A stretch of 18,801 nt of DNA from Paratractidigestivibacter sp963591565 (GCA_963591565.1 CAVAUD010000033.1:1-18801); one strand, 5' to 3'; positions 1-7,751 are shown, numbered from the stretch's first letter. Translations and numbers: made by a program. Notes: a model not told the origin generated them from the letters alone.

Positions 1-513
1 ACGGCGACGACCTGTGACGGCATTCTCGTCGCACTCTTTAGCGAGAAGGCATTTGACCTTGGGGCCTGCGAGCGCCTGGTCACGAGTGTGGCGAACCGCG
101 CGAACTTAGCCGAGAAGCTCCCCTCCCTTGGGCTGTCCGCAGCCCCCTCAACCGGAGACGCGCCGGCCCCGCGCCACGCCAAGCTCTGGGACGGGCGGGC
201 CTGGCACGACATCGCCCTCGGTGACGCGCAGCGGCTCACAAGCGATTCTCGCCTGCTGCAGGACAAGGTTCTCGCCCCGGCCCTGGGCATCAAAGACCCA
301 ACGACAGACCCGCGCCTCAGCTGCCTGCCGGCCTGCGAAGACCCGCGCCAGCTCGAGCAGGCGGCCACCGTTGACGATGCCGTCGCCTTGCGCCTCTCCC
401 CCGCCAAGCTGCAGCTTGTTTGGGACATGGCAAACCAGGCCCAGCTCATGCCCCCAAAGACCACCTGGTTCACGCCCAAGCCCCTGCTGGGAATCGTTGC
501 CACACGCGTCTAG
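1..513 (+). CDS. DUF1015 family protein, C-terminal part (5' end outside window)
   Basis: The reading frame is open from the first base and ends in TAG at 511-513, so only about the last 170 residues are present and the true start lies upstream. A GTG at 88 is in frame but is not needed as a start. The tail carries the DUF1015 ending: a hydrophobic stretch that assigns 'AVALRLSP', then the closing signature MPPKTTWFTPKP followed by a short hydrophobic end, which matches the family's usual MPxKSTxFxPKxxxGL. DUF1015 proteins are conserved, probably soluble, and lack an established biochemical role; in several genomes they lie near serine biosynthesis genes, which cannot be seen here. The gene is convergent with pckA. 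Family assignment is fairly sure, function unknown. Confidence 0.8.
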   Translation, partial: TATTCDGILVALFSEKAFDLGACERLVTSVANRANLAEKLPSLGLSAAPSTGDAPAPRHAKLWDGRAWHDIALGDAQRLTSDSRLLQDKVLAPALGIKDPTTDPRLSCLPACEDPRQLEQAATVDDAVALRLSPAKLQLVWDMANQAQLMPPKTTWFTPKPLLGIVATRV

Positions 514-522
514 CCACGCCAT

Positions 523-553
523 AAAAAACCGGCCCGGGACGTGCCCGGGCCGG
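523..553 (-). terminator. Rho-independent terminator of pckA
   Basis: A perfect 10-bp GC-only stem (529-538 pairing with 544-553) with a 5-nt loop is followed on the minus strand by six T residues (complement of 523-528). It starts 29 nt after the pckA stop. On the plus strand the hairpin has no T-run, so it serves pckA; it can only be a weak barrier for the convergent DUF1015 gene, whose stop is 15 nt away. Confidence 0.9.
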
Positions 554-581
554 TGAGCATATCATGCCTTTAACCTGCGCT

Positions 582-2183
582 TTATTTACCCAGCGGGTGC
601 GGGCCGGCAGCGCGAACCTCGTCGGACATCGACTGCAGGCGCTTCTCGGCGTTGTCCACGAACATGGCCGCGAGGCTCTCGGCGCACACGTCGTAGTCCT
701 CGGGGCTGGCCCAGGTGCTCTTGGGGTCCAGAAGCTGCGTCGGCACCGAAGGGCAGGCCGTGGGAACATCCAGGTTGAAGCGGTCGTCGTGGACGAACTC
801 GCAGTCGTCGATGATGCCGGATTGGGCCGCCTCGACCATCTTGCGGGTGTACTTGAGCTTGATGCGCTCGCCCACACCGTAGGGGCCGCCGGTCCAGCCG
901 GTGTTGATGAGGTAGACGCGGGTACCGCCGTGCTCGATCTTCTCGCCGAGCATCTGGCCGTAGACCATCGGGTCAAGCGGCATGAACGGCTCGCCAAAGA
1001 GGCTCGAGAACGTGGGCTGGGGCTCCTTGACGCCGCGCTCGGTACCGGCGACCTTAGAGGTGAAGCCGGTCATGAAGTGGTACATCGCGGCGTTCTTGTC
1101 GAGCTTGGAGATCGGGGGCAGCACGCCAAAGGCATCGGCGGTAAGGAAGATCACGACGTCGGGCGTGCGCTTTGCGCTGCCCTTGAGCACAGCGTTGTCG
1201 ATGAACTCGACGGGATAGGCCACGCGGCCGTTCTCGGTCAAGGAGACGTCGAAGTAATCGGCCTCGCGGGTCTTGGGGTCGATGACCACGTTCTCGCAGA
1301 TGGAGCCGAAGCGGATGGCGTTCCAGATCTGGGGCTCGTTCTCCTCGGTGATGTTGATGGTCTTGGCGTAGCAGCCGCCCTCGATGTTGAAGACGGAGTC
1401 CTCGGCCCAGCCGTGCTCGTCGTCGCCGATGAGCTCGCGGTTGTGCGCGGCGGAAAGCGTGGTCTTGCCGGTGCCGGACAGGCCGAAGAAGACCGTGGTG
1501 CCGTGCGAGGCCGGGTTCATGTTGCACGAGCAGTGCATGGGCAGCACGCCGTCCTCGACGGGCAGCAGGTAGTTCATGGTCGAGAAGATCGCCTTCTTGA
1601 TCTCGCCGGAGTACTGGGTGCCCACGACGAGAATGACCTTCTCGGTGAAGTTGATGATGACGGCGGCCTCGGAGTTGGTGTGGTGGGTCGCCGGGTCGAG
1701 CTTGAGCTTGGGGGCGGCCATGACGACGAAATCGGCCAGGCCGTACTCGGCGAGCTCTTTCTTCGTCGGGCGCACGAGCATCTGGTGGGCAAAGAGCGCC
1801 TGGCTCGCGAGCTCGGTGATGACGCAGAACTTGCGGGAGTAGCGGCGGTCGGCGCCGGCGATGCCGTGCACGACGAAGAGGCGCCTCTCAGAGAAGTGGG
1901 CGATGACCTCGGACTTGATACGGGCGTAGTCCTCGGGCGCCATGGGGACGTTGACCTCGCCCCACGCGATCTTGGCGTGGACCTCGGGCGTGTCGACGAC
2001 GAAGCGGTCCTTGGGCGAGCGACCGGTGTACTGGCCGGTCGTGACGCACAGGGCGCCGGTACTGGCGAGGGTGCCCTCACCGCGCTCGACTGCCTTCTCG
2101 ATCAAAACGGCGGGCGAGACGTCGATCCAGGTCATGTCGTCGGTGTGTGCGATTCCGTAGTGCGAGAGCTCCTCGATGATCAT
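582..2183 (-). CDS. pckA: Phosphoenolpyruvate carboxykinase (ATP)
   Basis: This enzyme interconverts oxaloacetate + ATP and PEP + CO2 + ADP in the cytosol. In fermenters it often runs in the carboxylating, ATP-forming direction towards succinate; direction here is inference. The 533 residues match the usual ATP-type length (E. coli 540). Visible landmarks are the substrate-binding GRSPKDRF (R55), YSGEIKK with metal ligand K197, H217 in PMHCSCN, the P-loop GLSGTGKTTLS (234-244), and kinase-2 GDDEHGW with D255, then FNIEGGCYAK. All expected catalytic residues are present. Start ATG at 2183 is preceded by a full AGGAGG (complement of 2191-2196) at 7 nt. It is a single-gene unit with its own terminator, divergent from the epimerase gene; I see no convincing promoter in the 248-bp gap. 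Confidence 0.97.
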   Translation of the reverse strand: MIIEELSHYGIAHTDDMTWIDVSPAVLIEKAVERGEGTLASTGALCVTTGQYTGRSPKDRFVVDTPEVHAKIAWGEVNVPMAPEDYARIKSEVIAHFSERRLFVVHGIAGADRRYSRKFCVITELASQALFAHQMLVRPTKKELAEYGLADFVVMAAPKLKLDPATHHTNSEAAVIINFTEKVILVVGTQYSGEIKKAIFSTMNYLLPVEDGVLPMHCSCNMNPASHGTTVFFGLSGTGKTTLSAAHNRELIGDDEHGWAEDSVFNIEGGCYAKTINITEENEPQIWNAIRFGSICENVVIDPKTREADYFDVSLTENGRVAYPVEFIDNAVLKGSAKRTPDVVIFLTADAFGVLPPISKLDKNAAMYHFMTGFTSKVAGTERGVKEPQPTFSSLFGEPFMPLDPMVYGQMLGEKIEHGGTRVYLINTGWTGGPYGVGERIKLKYTRKMVEAAQSGIIDDCEFVHDDRFNLDVPTACPSVPTQLLDPKSTWASPEDYDVCAESLAAMFVDNAEKRLQSMSDEVRAAGPHPLGK

Positions 2184-2431
2184 GCGAAAACCTCCTGTTG
2201 GCGCATGGTGTGCAACGCGAGTCTTACGAATGGGGCCGCCTGTTGCGCCGGTCGCCGTTTTGGGCAGGCGCCGGGCCGCGCAAGCGTTAGAGTAATGGGG
2301 TACTCATGGCCCACGTTGACTACGGTACCGCCTGCGCACCCAAAAGGCCCGCTCGCGTCCGCAAGTGGTGTTAACCAGTACTCAAGTGGCAGAAAACCAG
2401 CCCAACGGCGCGTTAGAAACGGGAGAAGCAC

Positions 2432-3316
2432 ATGGCGAAACTCACAACGATCACCGACGGCAGCGTGAGCGCGAGCATCGACTCTTTGGGCGCCCAGCTC
2501 ATGAACCTTGGGCTTGGCGGCAACGAGTACCTGTGGCAGGGCGACCCCGCCTTTTGGAACCGCCGCTCGCCGGTGCTCTTCCCCATCGTGGGCGTCTTAA
2601 AGGACGGCCGCGCCACGAGCGCCCAGGGCGAGGTTGTCCTTCCCCGCCACGGCTGCGCCCGCGACTACGAGCACGAGATCGTCGAGCTCGACGAGGCGCA
2701 CGTCGTCTACCAGCTTGACGCAAACGAGAAGACCCGCGCGGCCTATCCCTTCGATTTTCGCCTGAACATGGGCTATGAGGTGCGCGAGGGCGCCCTCTAC
2801 CAGAGCTACACCGTGACCAACACCGGCGAGGTCGACCTGCCCTTCACCTTTGGCGCGCACCCCGCCTTCAACGTGCCCCTCTGCGGCGCCGACGAGTCCT
2901 TCGGCGACTACGAGCTGCGCTTCGCCGAGCCATGGACGGCCGTTGTCCCGACGATCCTCGAGAACGGCCTGCACGACTTCTCAAAGACCCACACCCTGTT
3001 CACCGACGCCGACACCTGGACCCTCTCGCACGAGAAGATCGACGAGCTTCTCACCATCGTGATGAAGGACGTGCCCGGCGAGAAGGTCACGCTCGCCAGC
3101 ACCAAATCGGGCCACGGCGTCGAGGTCTCGTTCCCCGGCTTCGACTACCTGGGCATCTGGACCGCCTCCTCTGACGCGCCCTTCATCGCCATCGAGCCCT
3201 GGCACGGCTGCGCCGACGCCCTGGACGAGAGCGGCGTCTTTGAGGAGAAGCGCGACACGATCGTCCTTGCCCCCGGCGAGAAGTGCGCCTACGCCTTTAG
3301 CATGAGGCCGTTCTAG
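2432..3316 (+). CDS. Aldose 1-epimerase family protein (LacX-type mutarotase)
   Basis: Predicted cytosolic mutarotase of the galactose mutarotase-like superfamily that interconverts alpha and beta anomers of a hexose or hexose phosphate. The 294 residues fit the LacX/YihR-like branch, shorter than classical GalM. Key positions are visible: H73 in LPRHGCARD, H143 in FGAHPAFNVP (acid), and E255 in IAIEPWHGCAD (base). The N-terminal ALGAxL-type strand appears as SLGAQLMNLGLGGNEYLWQGDP. The start ATG has GGGAGAA at 2421-2427, 4 nt upstream. It stands alone, divergent from pckA and ended by the hairpin at 3347. The sugar substrate cannot be told; no galactose genes are nearby. Confidence 0.88.
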   Translation: MAKLTTITDGSVSASIDSLGAQLMNLGLGGNEYLWQGDPAFWNRRSPVLFPIVGVLKDGRATSAQGEVVLPRHGCARDYEHEIVELDEAHVVYQLDANEKTRAAYPFDFRLNMGYEVREGALYQSYTVTNTGEVDLPFTFGAHPAFNVPLCGADESFGDYELRFAEPWTAVVPTILENGLHDFSKTHTLFTDADTWTLSHEKIDELLTIVMKDVPGEKVTLASTKSGHGVEVSFPGFDYLGIWTASSDAPFIAIEPWHGCADALDESGVFEEKRDTIVLAPGEKCAYAFSMRPF

Positions 3317-3346
3317 CCGCGCGAGACCCGCACAGCACCGCACGCA

Positions 3347-3382
3347 AACGGCGCCGCTGCCAACCAGGCACGCGGCGCCGTT
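3347..3382. terminator. Bidirectional hairpin terminator between convergent genes
   Basis: An 11-bp perfect stem (3347-3357 with 3372-3382) is extended inward by 4 more pairs (3358-3361 with 3367-3370, one bulged C), loop AACCA. It lies between the epimerase stop (3316) and the C26 peptidase stop (3415), so it can end both transcripts. T-runs are short on either side (TTACTTAT on plus, TTTGCG on minus), so it is a moderate terminator by sequence. Confidence 0.75.
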
Positions 3383-3414
3383 ACTTATGCGCATTGAGTT
3401 TCGCTGGAGCTGCC

Positions 3415-4173
3415 CTACCGGCACGCGTCCACGAACGAGCGCCAGATGCTCATGTCGGGCTCGGAGTAGTACCAGGTGTACTCCGGGTGCCACTGCAGGC
3501 CCAGCAAAAAGCGCGAGCCCGGTCGCTCGATGCACTCGGGGATGCCGTCGTCCGAGTGGGCCGTGAGCACAAATCCCGGCGCGAGCTTCTCGACGCAGCA
3601 ATGGTGCGCCGAGTTCACGTCGTAGTGCAGCACGCCCCCGCAGGACTTGGCGAGAAGAGAGCCCGGCTCGACGTCGATCGGGTGGCTCACCTCGTGCAGC
3701 GAGTTCGTGTGGTCGTGCACCGTGGCGCCCGGGGTGCGCGGAATCGAGGGCACGTCCATGTTGAGCGTGCCGCCCATGGCGACGTTCAAGGCCTGCGTGC
3801 CGCGGCAGATGGTGAGAAGGGGCTTGTCCATCTCGACGGCAAGGCGAAGAAGCGGCAGCTCAAAGGCATCGCGCTCAGGGCAGAAGGTGCAGCCTTCGTG
3901 GCAGGAGTCGTCTCCCCAGCAGGTGGGGCTGACGTCGGGGCCGCCGGGCAGGCAGATGCCGTCGGCGCGCTCGACGTAGTCGCGGATGAGGCCCTCGTCC
4001 TCGGTGAGGTTCATCATCACGGGCAGGCCGCCCGCCTCGAAGATGGCGTCGACGTAGCACTTGGTCGTTGCCTCGTTGGGCGAGAGCGTCTCGTCTCGGT
4101 AAATCTTGCCCGGCTCGAAGCGCGGGGCGACGAAGATCAAAGGGCGGGCATCAACAGAACTGGCATGTGGCAT
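3415..4173 (-). CDS. Gamma-glutamyl-gamma-aminobutyrate hydrolase family (peptidase C26)
   Basis: A class I glutamine-amidotransferase-fold hydrolase of the PuuD type, expected to cleave gamma-glutamyl bonds (gamma-Glu-GABA or similar) in the cytosol; no signal peptide or membrane segment. The triad is visible: nucleophile C123 in TICRGTQALNV, H229 and E231 in LLGLQWHPEY. The oxyanion/substrate loop LPGGPDVSP is at 75-83. Length 252 is normal. Unusual is the loop just after it, where four cysteines (C85, C91, C95, C98) replace the usual PxxYGE...PERD linker before PERDAFE. The gene is last in a run behind a glutamate-type ABC transporter, 51 nt from gluA, suggesting it processes the imported substrate. 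AAGGAG (complement 4185-4190) lies 11 nt from the ATG, a long spacing. Confidence 0.88.
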   Translation of the reverse strand: MPHASSVDARPLIFVAPRFEPGKIYRDETLSPNEATTKCYVDAIFEAGGLPVMMNLTEDEGLIRDYVERADGICLPGGPDVSPTCWGDDSCHEGCTFCPERDAFELPLLRLAVEMDKPLLTICRGTQALNVAMGGTLNMDVPSIPRTPGATVHDHTNSLHEVSHPIDVEPGSLLAKSCGGVLHYDVNSAHHCCVEKLAPGFVLTAHSDDGIPECIERPGSRFLLGLQWHPEYTWYYSEPDMSIWRSFVDACR

Positions 4174-4224
4174 AAATCGGGCTACTCCTTGTAGGTCATA
4201 TAAAAAAGCGAACCAGTTATACCA

Positions 4225-4989
4225 CTAATGACCCTTGATGGAGTTCAGGAAGTCGCGGGCGCGCTCGGTCTTGGGGTTGTCGAAGAACTCGTCGGGCGTG
4301 CCGGTCTCGACGATCTGGCCGTCTGCCATGAAGATCACGCGGTCGGCGACGCGGCGGGCGAAGTTCATCTCGTGCGTGACGACGATCATCGTCATGCCGT
4401 TCTTGGCAAGGCTCACCATGACGTCGAGGACCTCGTTGATCATCTCGGGGTCGAGGGCGCTCGTGGGCTCGTCGAAGAGCATCGCCTTGGGGCTCATGGC
4501 AAGAGAGCGGGCAATGGCCACGCGCTGCTGCTGGCCGCCGGAGAGCTGGGCCGGGACCTTCTTGGCCTGCTCGGCCACGCCGACGCGGGCGAGAAGGTCC
4601 ATCGCGAGCTTCTCGGCCTCAGCTTTCTTCATGCCCAGGACCTCGATCGGGCCCAGGGTCACGTTCTCGAGGATCGTGAGATGCGCGAAGAGGTTGAAGC
4701 TCTGAAAGACCATGCCCAGCTCGGCGCGCATGCGGGTGAGCTCGGCGCCCTCCTGCGGCAACGGCTCGCCCTCGATCAAGATCTCACCGGAGTCGATGGT
4801 CTCGAGGCGGTTGATGGTGCGGCACATCGTGGACTTGCCCGAGCCCGAGGGCCCGATGACGACAACGACCTCGCCGCGGCCGACAGAAAGGTTGACGTCC
4901 TTCAAGACGTGCAGGTCGCCGTAGTGCTTGTCGACGTGGCGCAGCTCGATGATGGCCTTGGCGTCAGTGGAAGCGGTGGTATCGCTCAT
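4225..4989 (-). CDS. gluA: Amino acid (glutamate-type) ABC transporter ATP-binding protein
   Basis: This is the cytosolic ATPase that powers uptake through the GluC/GluD permease pair encoded just upstream. Motifs in order: Walker A GPSGSGKST (46-54), Q-loop VFQSFNLF (Q96), signature LSGGQQQR (149-156), Walker B AMLFDEP (169-175) with D-loop SALDPE, and switch H206 in VVTHEM. Its 254 residues and the FQSFNLFAHLT block are typical of the polar amino acid transport family (GlnQ/GluA). A GGAGAA site (complement 4992-4997) sits 2-3 nt from the ATG, rather close. It follows gluD by 21 nt, so translation in one operon is likely. Substrate class is sure; glutamate rather than glutamine or aspartate rests on the permease resemblance. 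Confidence 0.93.
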   Translation of the reverse strand: MSDTTASTDAKAIIELRHVDKHYGDLHVLKDVNLSVGRGEVVVVIGPSGSGKSTMCRTINRLETIDSGEILIEGEPLPQEGAELTRMRAELGMVFQSFNLFAHLTILENVTLGPIEVLGMKKAEAEKLAMDLLARVGVAEQAKKVPAQLSGGQQQRVAIARSLAMSPKAMLFDEPTSALDPEMINEVLDVMVSLAKNGMTMIVVTHEMNFARRVADRVIFMADGQIVETGTPDEFFDNPKTERARDFLNSIKGH

Positions 4990-5010
4990 GGTTCTCCAAT
5001 CAAAGGTGCG

Positions 5011-5835
5011 CTAGCGGATGATCTTGGCGCCGGTGCGGTGCGAGACGTAGACAGAGATCTTGTTGATCGCGTAGTTGATCAGGATGTAGATGACGGCAAC
5101 GACCAGGTAGGTAGGGATAAGCGCGTCGTAGTTGGTGCGCAGGACCTGGGCGTTTTGCATGAGGTCGGGATAGGTGACGACGTAGGCCAAGGCCGTGTCC
5201 TTGACCACGACGACCAGCTGGCTGATCAGCGACGGGATGACGAAGCGGATAGCCTGGGGAAGGATGATCTTCTGCTTAACCTTCCACGGAGACAGGCCAA
5301 TGGAGAGGCCCGCCTCGGTCTGGCCCTTGGGCACCGCGTTCACTCCGGCGCGGAAGACCTCCGCAAGCACTCCCGAGGCAGCCAGCGCAATGGGCACGGT
5401 GAGCATCCAAAACGAGCTCATCTTGAGGCCCATCGAGGGGATGACGAAGAAGAACGCGTAGATGAACAACAGGCTCGGAACGCCGCGGAAGAAGTTCGTG
5501 ATGACGGCGCAGATGCCGCGCAGAACCTTGATGTTGGAGATGCGGCCCAGCATCAAGACCATGCCCAGGACAAGCGCGATCGCGCCGGCCGTGATGGCGA
5601 CCTCAAAGGTGCCGATAAGGCCCTGTCCAAGGTAAGCCCAGGTGCTTCTCCAGCTAAAGACCTTCCAGTAGCGGTAGGACAGCTGGCCCTTTACCCAAAA
5701 ACGGTAGACGACCCAGGCAAAGAAGGCGACGACGGCGATAAGCGAGACGACCGTGCCCGCGAGCATCTTCTTCTTGGTCTTGGGGCCGGGCGCCTCGTAG
5801 AGGGCGTCTCGCATGGAAGTGACGTGAGCGCTCAT
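5011..5835 (-). CDS. gluD: Glutamate-type ABC transporter permease, GluD-like
   Basis: Integral membrane half of a heterodimeric amino acid importer. It has a soluble N-terminal tail containing ALYEAPGPKTKKK, which strongly recalls the YDAPGPKGRR start of corynebacterial GluD (from memory), then about six membrane segments near residues 25-46, 73-97, 119-133, 142-160, 199-217 and 239-258. The EAA loop that docks the ATPase is EAGLSIGLSPWKVKQKIILPQA (starting at 174; G180, P193). Length 274 matches GluD (about 273). Start ATG overlaps the gluC stop by 4 nt (ATGA), so the two are translationally coupled. Partner is GluC, ATPase is GluA. Confidence 0.9.
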   Translation of the reverse strand: MSAHVTSMRDALYEAPGPKTKKKMLAGTVVSLIAVVAFFAWVVYRFWVKGQLSYRYWKVFSWRSTWAYLGQGLIGTFEVAITAGAIALVLGMVLMLGRISNIKVLRGICAVITNFFRGVPSLLFIYAFFFVIPSMGLKMSSFWMLTVPIALAASGVLAEVFRAGVNAVPKGQTEAGLSIGLSPWKVKQKIILPQAIRFVIPSLISQLVVVVKDTALAYVVTYPDLMQNAQVLRTNYDALIPTYLVVAVIYILINYAINKISVYVSHRTGAKIIR

Positions 5836-6491
5836 CGAACCACCCTGACCTTCTCGTCGATCTTATTGCCGATAAGGCCGGCGACGAGCGCCGTGCCGAT
5901 GTAGCCGCAGGCAGAAAGCGCAAAGGTGAGAATGCCCGCAGACTCGCGCGTGTTGATGTACGAGACGACGCCGGTGAGCTCCTGCGGGCTCATGGGGACC
6001 TGCGAGCCCAAGGCCGTGGTGAGCATGACCGCGATGAAGAGGTTGGTCATGGGAAGCACCGTCGAGCGAAGGGCCTGCGGAATCACGATCTTACGCAGGA
6101 TCTGCGTGAACGAAAGGCCGATGGAGCGCGCGGCCTCGATCTGGCCCACGCCGATGGTGTTGATGCCGCTCATGAAGTTCTCGGACCCAAAGGCGGCGCC
6201 CAGCATCACCGTGACGACAACGACGCTCGGCTCGTAATCCAAGACCAGGCCCAAGAGCGGCAGCGCGTAGACCACGATGAGCAGGAAAACCGCGCCGGGG
6301 ATGTTGCGGAAAATCTGGATGTAGAGGTCGCCGAACAAGCGCAGGGGCTTGAACGGGCAGACGCGCATGACCGTGATCAAAACCGAGAGAACCATCACGA
6401 GCGCAAACGACAAGAACGTGATGCGCCACGTGGTGAGAAGGGCAGTCAGGTAGTTCTGCCCATACGTGGAGAGAAGCTCAGGGAGCCCCAT
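5832..6491 (-). CDS. gluC: Glutamate-type ABC transporter permease, GluC-like
   Basis: The smaller permease of the pair. About five membrane segments are seen near residues 21-42, 66-86, 90-105, 146-165 and 186-207. The EAA loop reads EAARSIGLSFTQILRKIVIP (119-138), and FRNIPG after the second amphipathic stretch is the typical family block. At 219 residues it is close to GluC (about 228). ATG at 6491 follows a strong AAGGAGG (complement 6496-6502). It is the first permease gene after gluB and is separated from it by a strong hairpin at 6516-6551, so its expression can be set below that of the binding protein. Its stop overlaps gluD. Confidence 0.9.
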   Translation of the reverse strand: MGLPELLSTYGQNYLTALLTTWRITFLSFALVMVLSVLITVMRVCPFKPLRLFGDLYIQIFRNIPGAVFLLIVVYALPLLGLVLDYEPSVVVVTVMLGAAFGSENFMSGINTIGVGQIEAARSIGLSFTQILRKIVIPQALRSTVLPMTNLFIAVMLTTALGSQVPMSPQELTGVVSYINTRESAGILTFALSACGYIGTALVAGLIGNKIDEKVRVVR

Positions 6492-6515
6492 TGCGCCTCC
6501 TTTGCCAAAAACAAT

Positions 6516-6551
6516 TGGGGTCTTCCGCGAACAAAATCGCGGGAGACCCCA
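6516..6551 (-). terminator. Intercistronic hairpin between gluB and gluC (attenuator or mRNA stabiliser)
   Basis: A 15-bp stem (6516-6530 with 6537-6551, one G-U wobble) with loop ACAAAA lies 55 nt after the gluB stop and 25 nt before the gluC start. On the minus strand it is followed by the T-rich stretch AATTGTTTTTGG, with the T-run a few bases from the stem. It is expected to cause partial termination or protect the 3' end of a gluB-only transcript. The shape is seen directly; the role is inferred from similar hairpins after binding-protein genes in other ABC operons. Confidence 0.7.
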
Positions 6552-6605
6552 TTTTAAAAGTCACTCATTTCGCCGCTGTTACACGACTATGCATAAACTT
6601 TGGAA

Positions 6606-7592
6606 CTAAGCACCAATCGCGGGAGGCTCAGCAACTGCAGAAACGCCGGTGCGGTCGGCAATAGCGATCTTGTAGAGCTCGCCCCACTTGCCGTCGTCCT
6701 CGAACTTCTTGAGGAAGGCGTTGACGAAGTCGACGCCGTCGGAGCCGAGCTTGATGCCGATGCCGTAGTTGTCCTCGGGGCCAAAAGCGTCGCCGGCGAT
6801 GCGGTACTTGCCGGGGTTCTTGACGACGTTGCCCATGTGGAGGGTCATGTCGACCACGTAGGCGTCGACGCGGCCCTGCTCAAGGGCGGCGCGGCACTCG
6901 TCGTCCTTGGAGAACTCCTGGGCCTCGGCCTCGGGGGCGTACTCAGCGAGGACGGACGGGCCGGTGGAGCCGGACTGGACGGCGACCTTCTTGCCCTTGA
7001 GGTCGTCGACGGAGTTGATGTCGGTGTTGCTGGCGGCAACGAGGATGCCCTGCTTGGTGGTGAAGTAAGGGCCGGCGAAGGAGATGACGGCCTTGCGCTT
7101 CTCGGTGATGGAGTAGGTCGCGAAGACGGCGTCGACGTTGTCGTTCTGCAGGACGGACTCGCGGGTGTCGGAGGTCACCTGGGTGTACTCGTACTTGGTC
7201 TCGTCGCCCAGGATGTAGCGGATGAGCGACAGGTAGACGCCGGCGTCGAAGCCGCGGGCGACGCCGTCCTGCTCGTTGAGCTGCGAGAAGAGGACGGAGG
7301 TGCGGGTGGCGCCCAGACGGAAGGTGCCGGCCTCCTTGATGGCCTTGGCCCAGGCGTTGGCCTCGATGGTGGCGTCGTCGGCCTGCTCGACGGAGGCGAC
7401 GAGCTTGTCGAAGGCGTCCTTGTCGATGTCGGTGTTGGTCTCGGTGGCGTCGGTCTTCTGGCCCTCAGCGGTGGTGCTGGAGCTGGAGTCGGACGCGGAC
7501 GGGCCGTCGGAGCAGGCGGCGAGGCCCAGGGTCGCGGCGGCGGAAAGGCCAAGGCCCAGGGCCTGGCGGCGATCGAGCATGAACTTCTGCAT
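6606..7592 (-). CDS. gluB: Glutamate-type ABC transporter substrate-binding lipoprotein
   Basis: Extracellular solute-binding protein, family 3 (SBP_bac_3), tethered to the membrane by lipid. The signal region has twin arginines (DRRQALGLG, R8-R9) before a hydrophobic stretch and a lipobox LGLAAC, giving lipid-modified C27; a Ser/Thr/Asp-rich linker follows to about residue 60. The fold blocks are FRLGATRTSVLF, GFDAGVYLSLI, NVDAVFATYSITEKR (the ligand-site strand) and FAGPYFTTKQGILV, then DDLKGKKVAVQSGST, closest in my memory to corynebacterial GluB. The 328 residues are normal. GAAAGGAAA lies about 11 nt before the first ATG; the inner ATG (M5) has no site. It is promoter-proximal in the gluBCDA-C26 run. 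Confidence 0.92.
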   Translation of the reverse strand: MQKFMLDRRQALGLGLSAAATLGLAACSDGPSASDSSSSTTAEGQKTDATETNTDIDKDAFDKLVASVEQADDATIEANAWAKAIKEAGTFRLGATRTSVLFSQLNEQDGVARGFDAGVYLSLIRYILGDETKYEYTQVTSDTRESVLQNDNVDAVFATYSITEKRKAVISFAGPYFTTKQGILVAASNTDINSVDDLKGKKVAVQSGSTGPSVLAEYAPEAEAQEFSKDDECRAALEQGRVDAYVVDMTLHMGNVVKNPGKYRIAGDAFGPEDNYGIGIKLGSDGVDFVNAFLKKFEDDGKWGELYKIAIADRTGVSAVAEPPAIGA

Positions 7593-7648
7593 TGGGATGG
7601 TTTCCTTTCTCCCCTACTTTGTCCCCTGTTGTCTGGACGGGACGTGAG

Positions 7649-7678
7649 ATATTACTCTACCCAACTAAAGACGGTCTT
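7649..7678 (-). promoter_or_regulatory. Candidate gluB promoter with a small dyad over the -35 region
   Basis: On the minus strand TAATAT (complement 7649-7654) is a good -10 about 57 nt before the gluB ATG. No good -35 exists at 16-18 nt; instead that place is occupied by the short dyad AAGAC-N-GTCTT (7668-7678). A weak -35 under a palindrome would suit a regulated promoter. The dyad arms are only 5 bp, so chance is possible. Confidence 0.3.
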
Positions 7679-7720
7679 AAAATCCCACCCCACAGGTATG
7701 AAATAAAACATTCACATAGC

Positions 7721-7751
7721 AAAAAGGCCCCGCTCACAAGAGCAGGGCCTT
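7721..7751 (-). terminator. Rho-independent terminator of ackA
   Basis: A 12-bp stem (7724-7735 with 7740-7751, one G-U wobble) and 4-nt loop is followed on the minus strand by TTTTT (complement 7721-7725, partly in the stem). It begins 49 nt after the ackA stop and so isolates the glu operon from ackA transcription. Confidence 0.88.

Noticed and set aside
2316..2344. TTGACT on the plus strand as a -35 for the epimerase gene
   Set aside because: No -10-like hexamer occurs 16-18 nt downstream, only CCCAAA.
2180..2431. 83-codon minus-strand frame in the pckA/epimerase gap
   Set aside because: No ribosome site, no recognisable motif, and it would overlap the pckA start region; treated as chance.
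564..2468. 634-codon plus-strand open frame opposite pckA, and similar ones opposite gluDA, gluB and ackA
   Set aside because: All mirror confident genes, lack recognisable domains and have the same antisense composition.
4195..4225. Six-T run on the minus strand after gluA as a terminator
   Set aside because: No stable stem lies just before it, so it does not separate gluA from the C26 gene.
7697..7718. AT-rich 22-mer upstream of gluB resembling an ArgR-type operator
   Set aside because: Only the outer TATG/CATA arms pair well and the half-site spacing is off from an ARG box.
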